From Lachnospiraceae bacterium (lineage in GTDB: Bacteria > Bacillota > Clostridia > Lachnospirales > Lachnospiraceae), in assembly GCA_022510725.1 (NCBI GenBank), contig JAFLSW010000002.1:62001-126000 (forward strand): a DNA stretch of 64,000 bases, in the 5' to 3' direction. Shown piece by piece: positions 46,072-53,791 of this stretch. The stretch's first letter is position 1, and each line of letters starts with the position of its first letter. The notes beneath the pieces are model-generated. The model was not told the origin of the DNA, did no database searches, and worked only from the letters and a program-made list of their open reading frames with translations. The position numbers and the translations under genes were made by a program.

Positions 46072-47790
46072 GTGAGTGCAGTTGTATTAATCATTCTTGC
46101 CATTGTGATCTTTATCGTTGCATATCTTACATACGGTAGATACTTGGCAAAATCCTGGGGCATTGACCCTAAAAGACCGACTCCTGCTCATACCATGGAA
46201 GATGGCGTGGATTATGTACCTGCTAAGACCCCTGTCTTAATGGGACATCATTTTTCATCCATTGCCGGTGCAGGTCCTGTTAACGGACCGATCCAGGCAG
46301 CATTCTTTGGATGGGTACCCTGTTTCTTATGGATTGTGATCGGAGGTATTTTCTTCGGTGCAGTACAGGATTTCGGTTCCTTATTCATTTCCATTCGTCA
46401 TGAAGGAAAATCCTTAGGCGAGGTTATTGAAGCTACTATCGGACGGAAAGCCAGAGTGCTGTTTACAGTTTTTGCATGGCTGGTACTTTTGCTGGTTATC
46501 GCAGCTTTTGCTGATATCGTAGCAAATTCCTTTATCGGAGCAAGCTATGGCGGAAGCACTTCCAACGGTTCTGTTGCTACAGCATCACTGTTGTTCATTC
46601 CTTTGGCAATCTGCTTTGGTTTTGTAGTATACAGAAAGAATGCGCCTATCGTTGTATCATCTATCGTAGGTGTGATCTTACTTGCTGCATGCGTAGGTTT
46701 AGGCCTTGCATTTCCTTTGAATGTTCCGAAGGGTGTATGGATCGGATTTGTATTTGTGTACATCATCATTGCATCCGTAACACCTGTATGGATCTTATTG
46801 CAGCCCAGAGATTATTTAAGCTCCTTCTTGCTTTACTTTATGATGATCGCAGCGATCATCGGTATCATCGGAGCAACTATTTTCGATCCTGCGTCAACAC
46901 AGTTTAGCACTCCTGCATTTACAGGATTTAGTGTAGGCGGTTCTTTCCTGTTCCCGACGCTGTTCATTACCATTGCCTGTGGCGCGGTTTCCGGTTTCCA
47001 TTCTTTGATCGCATCCGGTACCACATCCAAACAGCTGGATAATGAAAAAGATGCATTGTTAGTAGGTTACGGTTCCATGCTGATCGAGTGTGTGCTTGCA
47101 GTGATCTCCCTGATCGCTATCGGTACTTTATCCGTTGACGGTACACAGGCTTCCGTACAGGCAGCACTGGGATTAGAGGCAATTTCTCCTACCATCATCT
47201 TTGGTACGGCAATTTCTAATTTCTTCGCAGTGATCGGTCTGCCTGCAGGTGCAGTAGAAGCTACCAAGACCATTATCATGCTGGCAGTTTCCTGCTTCTG
47301 CTTAACTTCTTTGGATACCGGTACCCGTCTTGGAAGATTTATGTTCCAGGAGCTGTTTGCTACCAGCAAATCCGGTGAGAAGAACATTCTTTCCAATATG
47401 TATGTGGCAACCATTATCACAGCAATCTGCGGATTTGTTCTCTGCCTGGCAGGATATACAAAAGTATGGCCTCTGTTCGGTGCAGCAAATCAGTTAGTTG
47501 CAGTACCTGCATTCTTAGCAATTGCAACTTACTTAAAGAAGGTTGGAAGAAACAACAAAATGTTGTATTTCCCTATCATCTTTATGGCTTGTGCTACCAT
47601 AACATCTTTGATTCTTACCTTTAAGAACAATCTGATGAGCATTATCAATCAGACAGCTGAAGGTACAGCATTGTTTACCTGTGTACTGCAGGACATCATC
47701 ATCGTTCCTTTGGTAATACTTGCTATCATCCTGATCGTTGACGGCGGAAAAGTATTGATCAAAAAAGAGGAAGCAGCACAGGCTGAATAA
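46072..47790 (+). CDS. cstA: CstA-type pyruvate/peptide transporter
   Basis: The 572-residue protein has about 16 transmembrane segments and belongs to the carbon-starvation CstA family. It shows PAKTPVLMGHHFSSIAGAGPVNGP near residue 44 (split here only for the family call), FGSLFISIRHEGKS near 103 and SGFHSLIASGTTSKQ near 309. It is the short Gram-positive form (E. coli CstA has 701). CstA proteins import pyruvate or peptides during carbon limitation. It starts at GTG 46072 with AGGAGGG 6 nt upstream. Confidence 0.95.
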   Translation: MSAVVLIILAIVIFIVAYLTYGRYLAKSWGIDPKRPTPAHTMEDGVDYVPAKTPVLMGHHFSSIAGAGPVNGPIQAAFFGWVPCFLWIVIGGIFFGAVQDFGSLFISIRHEGKSLGEVIEATIGRKARVLFTVFAWLVLLLVIAAFADIVANSFIGASYGGSTSNGSVATASLLFIPLAICFGFVVYRKNAPIVVSSIVGVILLAACVGLGLAFPLNVPKGVWIGFVFVYIIIASVTPVWILLQPRDYLSSFLLYFMMIAAIIGIIGATIFDPASTQFSTPAFTGFSVGGSFLFPTLFITIACGAVSGFHSLIASGTTSKQLDNEKDALLVGYGSMLIECVLAVISLIAIGTLSVDGTQASVQAALGLEAISPTIIFGTAISNFFAVIGLPAGAVEATKTIIMLAVSCFCLTSLDTGTRLGRFMFQELFATSKSGEKNILSNMYVATIITAICGFVLCLAGYTKVWPLFGAANQLVAVPAFLAIATYLKKVGRNNKMLYFPIIFMACATITSLILTFKNNLMSIINQTAEGTALFTCVLQDIIIVPLVILAIILIVDGGKVLIKKEEAAQAE

Positions 47791-47824
47791 TATATTAGGT
47801 TCTAAGTCGAGTTAGAATAATATA
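47791..47824 (+). repeat. Bulged inverted repeat right after the cstA stop
   Basis: TATATTA-GG-TTCTAA (47791-47805) pairs with TTAGAATAATATA (47812-47824), 13 bp with a 2-nt bulge and a GTCGAG loop. There is no T tract; the true terminator follows at 47831. Confidence 0.6.
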
Positions 47825-47830
47825 TAGGAG

Positions 47831-47880
47831 AGCAGTCTATTTCTTGTATGCAAATGCAGCGGGAAATAGGCTGCTTTTCG
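47831..47880 (+). terminator. Terminator after cstA
   Basis: A 13-bp stem with one G-U (47831-47843 with 47863-47875), a 19-nt loop and TTTT at the end. Confidence 0.8.
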
Positions 47881-47949
47881 TTTGTGCAGAGGGCATGTCA
47901 TGTCTGGTTGGCTAAATGAGTGAAAATTTGTGTAAAATGCATATATTTG

Positions 47950-47978
47950 TTGCAAATTTTAAGAAAATTTAATATAAT
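47950..47978 (+). promoter_or_regulatory. Promoter of the cytidylate-kinase-like gene
   Basis: TTGCAA (47950-47955), 17 bp, perfect TATAAT (47973-47978). The predicted leader is about 37 nt. The rest of the gap 47881-48021 is AT-rich and holds no gene that I can see. Confidence 0.75.
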
Positions 47979-48021
47979 TTATACATAATTGGTAATATAC
48001 CATCGGAATGGGGGAATCAAT

Positions 48022-48645
48022 ATGAATACAATCATTACAATCGGAAGACAATTTGGTTCCGGCGGAAGAGAGATCGGAGAAACCCTTGCCAAAGAGCTTG
48101 GCATTCCTTTCTATGACAGGGAGTTGCTGACAAGAGCAGCAAAGGAAAGCGGCTTTTGTGAGGAGATGATCAAAGTACATGACGAGCGTCCTACCAACAG
48201 CTTTTTATACAATCTGGTCATGGATACTTATTCCTTTGGTTATAACTCAGCAGCCATGGTGGATATGCCTATGAGTCAGAAGGTATTCCTGGCACAATTT
48301 GATGCCATTCGCAAGATTGCCGATGAGGGTCCCTGCGTTATTGTAGGCCGATGTGCGGATTACGCCCTTGCAGAATATGACAACTGCCTGAATATCTTTA
48401 TTCATGGCAATGAGAAATGCAAGATTGAGCGTATTATGAAAAAATATGAGCTGCCTTTACAAAAAGCAAAGGATATGATCATCAAAAAGGATAAACAGCG
48501 TCAGAGCTACTATAATTATTATTCTTCCAAGAAGTGGGGCAGGGCCGATTCCTATGATCTTTCCATTAACAGCTCCGTTTTGGGCGTGGAAGGCTCTGTG
48601 AAGCTGATCAAGCAGTTTATCATGGACTTTGAGGAGAAGAAATAG
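48022..48645 (+). CDS. Cytidylate-kinase-like P-loop protein
   Basis: The 207-residue protein has an N-terminal nucleotide-binding region ITIGRQFGSGGREIGETLAK and IPFYDRELL, typical of the cytidylate-kinase-like family that is common in Clostridia. A second conserved stretch, GPCVIVGRCADYALAEY, lies near residue 105. It is shorter and more divergent than true CMP kinase (Cmk), so its substrate is unknown. ATG 48022 follows GGGGGAA. It is a single-gene unit with its own promoter and terminator. Confidence 0.88.
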   Translation: MNTIITIGRQFGSGGREIGETLAKELGIPFYDRELLTRAAKESGFCEEMIKVHDERPTNSFLYNLVMDTYSFGYNSAAMVDMPMSQKVFLAQFDAIRKIADEGPCVIVGRCADYALAEYDNCLNIFIHGNEKCKIERIMKKYELPLQKAKDMIIKKDKQRQSYYNYYSSKKWGRADSYDLSINSSVLGVEGSVKLIKQFIMDFEEKK

Positions 48646-48655
48646 AAATAGAGAG

Positions 48656-48688
48656 GAAGCGATGCTTAGTCAGCATCGCTTCTTAATT
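48656..48688 (+). terminator. Terminator between convergent genes
   Basis: GAAGCGATGCT (48656-48666) pairs perfectly with AGCATCGCTTC (48672-48682) around TAGTC, followed by TT-AA-TTTT. It reaches into the last codons of the minus-strand recombinase gene. Confidence 0.85.
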
Positions 48689-49739
48689 TTACCACATTGG
48701 CAGCCATACGGCGGCGGGAATCAGCCTGGGCCGCATAGTGCTTGCGGGTGGTGTTGACATCCTTATGACCCAGCACATCTGCAACCAGGTAAATATCCCC
48801 GGTTTCCTGGTACAGGGTAGTACCGTAGGTGCTCCGCAGCTTATGGGGGGTGATCTTCTTTAAGCTGGTAACCTTGCCGGCATATTTTTTTACCAGATTT
48901 TCTACGCTGCGGACAGTAATCCGTCGGTTTTGCATGGACAAAAACAGCGCGTCATCATGGCCGGTTTCCGGAATGATTTCCTGCCGCTGTACCAAATAAT
49001 CCCGCAGGGCTTTTTCTACTTCATCGCCAAAATACACAACGGCTTCAGCACCGCCTTTTCTGCGGATCTTAATACCATTGTTGTTAAAATCCACATCCTT
49101 GATATCTAAACCCACACATTCCGAAACACGGATACCGGTGCCAAGGAGCAGGGTCAGAAGAGCCAGATCCCGGACTTTTGTTTTGGCATGATATTTTAAC
49201 TCGGATTTGGTCAGATTTTCTCCGTTTTCTACGGCATCCAATAGTGCCGCCACTTCATTGGGATCCAGGCGGATGATCTCTTTTTCATGAAGCTTGGGCA
49301 TTTTCATCAATGCGGCAGGGTTTTTCTCAATCAGTTCACTGGTATAGAAATAATTGTAAAAGCTGCGAAGAGAAGCCAATTTTCTGGATTTTCCCCGCTC
49401 ATCATTGGTATATTCCTTGCCGTCTTTTATGTAGTAGGAGAGATATTCCATGTATTCCTCAATATCTTCCTTGGATATCTGATCTAAAATGCTTAAGGGA
49501 AACTTGGTGATCTCCGTATCTTTTAATGCGCTGTTATTTTCATGGAGGAATTCAAAAAAGATGCGCAGATCCAATGCATAGCCCAACTTGGTGCGGGCTG
49601 ACATGACATTATCCATGCCCCGGAAAAAGTTGCGGCAAAAGGGCGGGAGAGTGGTAAGGACCTCCCGAAGCTTTAAGGTCTGTTCGATCTGTACCTGATC
49701 GTGATAATTTTTATCCTGATTGTTTCTGGGATTACTCAT
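48666..49739 (-). CDS. XerS/XerC-like tyrosine recombinase
   Basis: The 357-residue site-specific recombinase has an N-terminal SAM-like core-binding domain (~15-145) and a catalytic domain with the full set R204, K228, H299, R302, H325 and nucleophile Y335. The length and the N-terminal pattern (PPFCRNFFRG, then PLSILDQISKEDIEEYM) resemble XerS, the single chromosome-dimer resolvase of streptococci, more than XerC/XerD (about 300). It overlaps the end of the ttcA-like gene by 8 bp and is co-transcribed with it. No integrase-associated cargo or attachment site is seen, so a housekeeping role is likely. Confidence 0.9.
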   Translation of the reverse strand: MSNPRNNQDKNYHDQVQIEQTLKLREVLTTLPPFCRNFFRGMDNVMSARTKLGYALDLRIFFEFLHENNSALKDTEITKFPLSILDQISKEDIEEYMEYLSYYIKDGKEYTNDERGKSRKLASLRSFYNYFYTSELIEKNPAALMKMPKLHEKEIIRLDPNEVAALLDAVENGENLTKSELKYHAKTKVRDLALLTLLLGTGIRVSECVGLDIKDVDFNNNGIKIRRKGGAEAVVYFGDEVEKALRDYLVQRQEIIPETGHDDALFLSMQNRRITVRSVENLVKKYAGKVTSLKKITPHKLRSTYGTTLYQETGDIYLVADVLGHKDVNTTRKHYAAQADSRRRMAANVVKLRSDAD

Positions 49740-50451
49740 ATAAAGACCATCCTTTCAATTGATTGGTGATCGCAGTAAACATCCGGTTTTTTACGCCGGG
49801 ATTTTCACGGTTAAGCTGTTTTAAAAGTTCTTTTACATATTCCCGTTTGGTATTGCCGTCGGCAGGGCAAGGGCTTTTTACCACAGGGATTTGATATTTA
49901 TTAACAAAACCGATCACATCCGCTTCCTGGGCGTAGATAAGCGGGCGGATCACGGTCAGATCCATCTTGTCAAGATAAGTGCAGGGAGAAAAGGTATGAA
50001 ACCGTCCTTCAAAGATCAGGGACATCATCATGGTTTCTACCACATCATCCTTATGGTGAGCATAGGCTACCTTATTGCAGCCTAATTCCTTGATCTTTTG
50101 ATTCAAGGCGCCTTTTCGCATTTTAGCGCATAAAGAGCAGGGATTGCTTTCCTGTCTGTCGTCAAATACGATATGGGCGATATCCGTCTCCAAAATAGTA
50201 TAAGGCACATCCAGATCCGCACAAAATTTTTTGATGCCTTCCAAATTCAGATTTTGAAAGCCCAGATCTACGGTAATGGCATGGAGGGAAAAAGCTTTGG
50301 GATAAAACCGCACAAGACCTTTTAAGGCATATAAAAGGGTCAGGCTGTCTTTTCCTCCGGAAATGCCGACGGCGATCTTATCGCCTTCTTCAATCATGTC
50401 ATAGTCGTCTATGGCCTTTCTGGTATAGCTGTACAGTCTCTGGGCGTCCAT
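49732..50451 (-). CDS. TtcA-family tRNA thiolation ATPase
   Basis: The 239-residue PP-loop protein has SGGKDS at residues 31-36 and the cluster cysteines in CSLCAKMRKG (~101-104) with a third in KSPCPADGNTKR (~194). These mark the TtcA group, iron-sulfur enzymes that thiolate tRNA (C32 in E. coli). TilS is less likely because of the CxxC motif and the missing C-terminal domains. It is first in a two-gene minus-strand operon with a recombinase and has its own promoter. Confidence 0.9.
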   Translation of the reverse strand: MDAQRLYSYTRKAIDDYDMIEEGDKIAVGISGGKDSLTLLYALKGLVRFYPKAFSLHAITVDLGFQNLNLEGIKKFCADLDVPYTILETDIAHIVFDDRQESNPCSLCAKMRKGALNQKIKELGCNKVAYAHHKDDVVETMMMSLIFEGRFHTFSPCTYLDKMDLTVIRPLIYAQEADVIGFVNKYQIPVVKSPCPADGNTKREYVKELLKQLNRENPGVKNRMFTAITNQLKGWSLYE

Positions 50452-50483
50452 TCTCGTTACCTCTTGCTTGTTTCTCTGTGTCC

Positions 50484-50513
50484 ATTATACACCTAAACAG
50501 AGCAAATTACCAA
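50484..50513 (-). promoter_or_regulatory. Promoter of the ttcA-recombinase operon
   Basis: On the minus strand, TTGGTA (50513-50508), 18 bp, perfect TATAAT (50489-50484). The leader is about 26 nt. Confidence 0.7.
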
Positions 50514-50536
50514 GAAAATGAAATGATGACAGAAAT

Positions 50537-50561
50537 TTGTAAAAAGATAAATTTTTTACAA
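50537..50561. promoter_or_regulatory. Palindrome between divergent promoters, possible operator
   Basis: TTGTAAAAA (50537-50545) and TTTTTACAA (50553-50561) form perfect 9-bp arms with a 7-bp spacer. The site lies upstream of both predicted start points, so it acts at DNA level if at all. Confidence 0.5.
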
Positions 50562-50578
50562 CATCTAAACCTACGATA

Positions 50579-50587
50579 TGGTATAAT
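50579..50587 (+). promoter_or_regulatory. Extended -10 promoter for the AI-2E-type gene
   Basis: TGG-TATAAT (hexamer 50582-50587) is a full extended -10. The -35 is poor; the nearest good match, TTTACA at 50555-50560, is 21 bp away. Confidence 0.6.
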
Positions 50588-50715
50588 GTTCGAGAAGGGC
50601 AGAGTAAAATGACGAGGACGCATATGCCGAACTTGTTCGAGCAGATGTGTGCGAGGGCATTTTACGAGCGAAGCGATCGAGGAAAACCGAAGGTTTTTCG
50701 AGACTCTGCCTTGAT
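50588..50715 (+). ncRNA. Structured leader or small RNA, unknown class
   Basis: GGCAGA (50598-50603) pairs with TCTGCC (50705-50710); GTAAAATG (50604-50611) with CATTTTAC (50658-50665); inside that, CGCATAT with GTGTGCG (50619-50625/50647-50653, two G-U) encloses a CGAA/TTCG hairpin. AAAACC (50683-50688) pairs with GGTTTT (50692-50697), flanked by TCGA on both sides. CGAG occurs seven times. It begins right after the promoter and ends before the ribosome binding site at 50732. I do not recognise a known riboswitch; it may be a dispersed repeat. Confidence 0.5.
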
Positions 50716-50744
50716 TTCTCAGAGCATATGTGGAGGTGCCGATC

Positions 50745-52139
50745 TTGAAATTCCGATTCGACAAAAAATATTTATATTGGGGACTGACAGGTTTTTTTTC
50801 AATAGCAGGAGGTATTCTGTTTTATTTTTTAATCTTCCATACAGCGCAGTTACTGGTAGCATTTTCATCTCTGGTACAGGCGTGTATGCCTATTATCTGC
50901 GGATTGATCCTGGCTTATCTGCTTAGTCCCATCTGCAGCTTTTTTGAAAGGAAGGTGCTGTATCCTGTATATAAACTTTTTAAGATCGACACAGAGCGGG
51001 AGAAGACAAAGAGCAGGATCAGAGGGCTGGCTATTCTGCTGACCATGTTTTTAACAATTTATCTATTGTATATCTTCTTTTCCATTGTTTTAAGTGAGGT
51101 CATTGCCAGTGTACAAAGCATTGTACTGCAGTCCTCCATTTATTTTAACAATCTGACTAAATGGTTGGAAAATACATTTTCTTTCAGCGATTCGGTAGAA
51201 AATACAGTCAGAAACCTGATTAATACCTATTCGGATGAGCTGAACCAGTGGTTGAATTCGGATGTGATTCCCAGATTCAATGTGGTGATCAAGGAAGTAT
51301 CCCTAAGTGTGATCGGTGTTGCAAAGGGCTTGTGGAACATGGTGATTGGCCTGATCATCTCCATTTATGTGCTGGCCAGCAAAGAAAAATTTGCAGGACA
51401 AGCCAAAAAGATAGCTTATGCAATTTTTAACAAAGATACTGCCAATAGCGTAATCTCTGATTTCCGTTATGCAAACAAGACCTTTGGTTCTTATATCAGC
51501 GGTAAGCTCATTGATTCCGTAATCATCGGCATTTTGTGTTTTATTATTATGAGCATTCTGGATTTGGATTATATCATATTGATCAGTGTGATCGTTGGTG
51601 TGACCAATATCATACCGTTTTTCGGGCCCTTCTTGGGCGGTATCCCCAGCGCCTTGCTGCTTTTAATGGTAAATCCCTCCCATTGTTGGAAATTTATTAT
51701 TTTGATCGTGTTATTGCAGCAATTTGACGGCAATATATTGGGACCTAAGATTCTGGGAGATTCCACGGGGCTTTCCAGCTTTTGGGTTATTTTTTCCATT
51801 ACCGTATTCGGAGCCTATTTCGGCATTGTTGGCATGGCCATCGGTGTGCCGGTATTTGCCCTGATCTATGCGGCCATCAGGCGTCAGTTAAATAAAATGT
51901 TAAAGAATAAAGGATTGGCGACAGATACCGATCCCTATATGCTGTTGGATCGAATAGAAGGGGACGAGATGATTCCTTTGACAGAAGAGAAGCGGCGGGA
52001 TGCAAGAAGATCCGATTATTCCGCATCCAGAAGAAAAGAAATGAAAAAGTTAAACGGTAAGATCAAGGATAATATTAAAGAAAATATTGCAAAGACCAAT
52101 AAAGAATCTGCCGTTAACAAAAAGAATAAATCAGAATAA
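50745..52139 (+). CDS. AI-2E (TqsA/YdiK) family permease
   Basis: The 464-residue membrane protein has about seven to eight transmembrane segments and the family pattern: two N-terminal helices, a long amphipathic outer region (~120-200), then GLWNMVIGLIISIYVLASKE, the GVTNIIPFFGPFLGGIPSA segment and LGPKILGDSTGLSSFWVI. Members export diverse small molecules or ions. A Lys/Asn-rich cytoplasmic tail (~390-464) is added. TTG 50745 was chosen because GGAGGT (50732-50737) lies 7 nt upstream. It is preceded by a structured leader. Confidence 0.9.
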   Translation: MKFRFDKKYLYWGLTGFFSIAGGILFYFLIFHTAQLLVAFSSLVQACMPIICGLILAYLLSPICSFFERKVLYPVYKLFKIDTEREKTKSRIRGLAILLTMFLTIYLLYIFFSIVLSEVIASVQSIVLQSSIYFNNLTKWLENTFSFSDSVENTVRNLINTYSDELNQWLNSDVIPRFNVVIKEVSLSVIGVAKGLWNMVIGLIISIYVLASKEKFAGQAKKIAYAIFNKDTANSVISDFRYANKTFGSYISGKLIDSVIIGILCFIIMSILDLDYIILISVIVGVTNIIPFFGPFLGGIPSALLLLMVNPSHCWKFIILIVLLQQFDGNILGPKILGDSTGLSSFWVIFSITVFGAYFGIVGMAIGVPVFALIYAAIRRQLNKMLKNKGLATDTDPYMLLDRIEGDEMIPLTEEKRRDARRSDYSASRRKEMKKLNGKIKDNIKENIAKTNKESAVNKKNKSE

Positions 52140-52151
52140 AGGATAAATTTT

Positions 52152-52610
52152 ATGAGATTTTTGATACAAAATGTGCAAAATGCATCGGTTGAGGTTGATA
52201 AAAAGGTCATCGGCAGCATTCAAAAGGGGTTCCTTGTTTTTATCGGCATCAATCAGACGGATACTGTGGAAATTGCGGATAAAATGATCCACAAACTGTT
52301 GAATCTAAGAGTTTTTAGGGATGATCAGGGAAAGACCAATTTAAGCCTTTCTGATGTATCGGGAGCCCTGCTATTGGTTTCCCAATTTACCTTATATGCC
52401 GACTGCCGTCATGGAAACAGACCTTCCTTTACAAAGGCTGGCGCACCGGATGTAGCCGAGCAAATGTATGAATATATTATTCAAAAATGCAGGGAAAGTG
52501 GCCTGACTGTGGAAACCGGAAGCTTTGGAGCAGATATGAAGGTAAAACTGGTCAACGATGGTCCTTTTACCATCATGCTGGATTCGGAGGAAATCATAAA
52601 ATCTGTATAA
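52152..52610 (+). CDS. dtd: D-aminoacyl-tRNA deacylase
   Basis: The 152-residue enzyme removes D-amino acids (and glycine from tRNA-Ala) from mischarged tRNA. The two active-site elements are [16 protein letters not shown] near residue 75 and NRPSFTKA near 93. The N-terminus [16 protein letters not shown] is typical. It starts 12 bp after the permease and is closed by a strong terminator. No relA or other stringent gene is next to it, unlike in many Firmicutes. Confidence 0.96.
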   Translation: MRFLIQNVQNASVEVDKKVIGSIQKGFLVFIGINQTDTVEIADKMIHKLLNLRVFRDDQGKTNLSLSDVSGALLLVSQFTLYADCRHGNRPSFTKAGAPDVAEQMYEYIIQKCRESGLTVETGSFGADMKVKLVNDGPFTIMLDSEEIIKSV

Positions 52611-52615
52611 TTTGC

Positions 52616-52655
52616 AAACTCTTCTGTTATAAAATAAAACAGAAGAGTTTTTTTG
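52616..52655 (+). terminator. Terminator after dtd
   Basis: A 13-bp perfect stem (52616-52628 with 52638-52650) with a 9-nt AT-rich loop runs directly into a T run. The PfkB gene begins just behind it, at 52671. Confidence 0.88.
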
Positions 52656-52670
52656 AAAAGGATGATATCT

Positions 52671-53786
52671 ATGAAGAAAAAGATCATAGCGGCGGGGCAT
52701 ATTTGTATTGATATTACACCAGTATTTTCAAAAAAAGATGCTTGTTCCAATGTAAGCGAACTGCTAGAGCCTGGTAAATTGATCCATATGGACCGGGCAG
52801 ATGTCCATACAGGCGGCAGCGTGGCCAATACGGGACTGGCGTTGAAAATGCTGGGTGCTGATGTACAGCTTATGGGAAAAGTTGGAAATGATGCCTTTGG
52901 AGACATGATACAACAGATTGTAAATCATTATGATGCAGGTGGTCTGATCGTGGATCAGGATAGTTCTACTTCTTATTCGGTGGTTATTGCCATTCCGGGA
53001 ATTGACCGTATTTTCCTTCATAATCCTGGGGCAAACGATACCTTTTCCAATGCAGATATACCGGAAAAGGATCTGGAAGATGCGGTTTTCTTTCACTTTG
53101 GCTATCCGCCCATTATGAAGAAGATCTATGAAAATGATGGAGCGGAATTGGTAACAATTCTAAAGCGCATGAAGGGAAAAGGCATTGCTACCGGTTTGGA
53201 TCTTGCCGCCATTGATCCGGATTCCGAAGCAGGCAAAGCTGACTGGCAAAGGATATTGGAAAAATCCCTTCCTTTTGTGGATTTTTTTGTGCCCAGCTTT
53301 GAGGAATTGTGCTTTATGCTGGATCGGAAAAAATATGATACATTGCTCCGATCGGGGAAAGATATGACAGAAATACTCAGTATGGAAAAGGATGTAAAGC
53401 CTCTGGCAGATGAGTTGCTTCATATGGGCTCTAAGATCGCTCTCATAAAATGCGGCACTGCCGGCATGTATTGCAAAACAGCGTCCCAGAGCGCCTTAAA
53501 AGAGGTAGGAAGCCGCCTTGATCTGGATGTGGCATTATGGGCGGATAAAGAAGGAATACAGCCTTGTTTCCGGGCGGATACCGTATTATCCGCTACAGGT
53601 GCGGGCGATACCAGTATTGCAGCATTTTTAACCGCTGTGCTTAGGGGATACGGACCGGAAAAATGTGTGGCCCTGGCTGCTGCGGAAGGCGCCTGCTGTG
53701 TGACGGCGTATGATGCCTTAAGCGGTTTGAAATCCTTGGAAGAATTAGAAGAAAAAATGGGATCAGGTTGGAAAACCAGGGGGTAA
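52671..53786 (+). CDS. PfkB-family sugar kinase
   Basis: The 371-residue ribokinase-fold kinase has the first PfkB signature near residue 45 (HTGGSVANTG, then GKVGNDAFGD) and the second, with the catalytic aspartate, in SATGAGDTSIAAFLTAVLRG near 310. It is longer than ribokinase (about 310), with extra charged stretches near 215-250. The next gene is a class II aldolase that starts 5 bp later, so the kinase probably makes the aldolase substrate, for instance a ketose phosphate or bisphosphate. ATG 52671 has AAAGGATG upstream; TTG 52653 overlaps the terminator. Confidence 0.9.
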   Translation: MKKKIIAAGHICIDITPVFSKKDACSNVSELLEPGKLIHMDRADVHTGGSVANTGLALKMLGADVQLMGKVGNDAFGDMIQQIVNHYDAGGLIVDQDSSTSYSVVIAIPGIDRIFLHNPGANDTFSNADIPEKDLEDAVFFHFGYPPIMKKIYENDGAELVTILKRMKGKGIATGLDLAAIDPDSEAGKADWQRILEKSLPFVDFFVPSFEELCFMLDRKKYDTLLRSGKDMTEILSMEKDVKPLADELLHMGSKIALIKCGTAGMYCKTASQSALKEVGSRLDLDVALWADKEGIQPCFRADTVLSATGAGDTSIAAFLTAVLRGYGPEKCVALAAAEGACCVTAYDALSGLKSLEELEEKMGSGWKTRG

Positions 53787-53791
53787 GAAAT

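Noticed and set aside
48666..50451. Recombinase as a sign of a prophage or integrative element
   Set aside because: No att repeats, phage genes, excisionase or atypical base composition are present, and the gene is fused by overlap to a housekeeping tRNA gene.
49732..50451. TilS lysidine synthase
   Set aside because: The CxxC and third cysteine mark TtcA, and the TilS C-terminal domains are absent.
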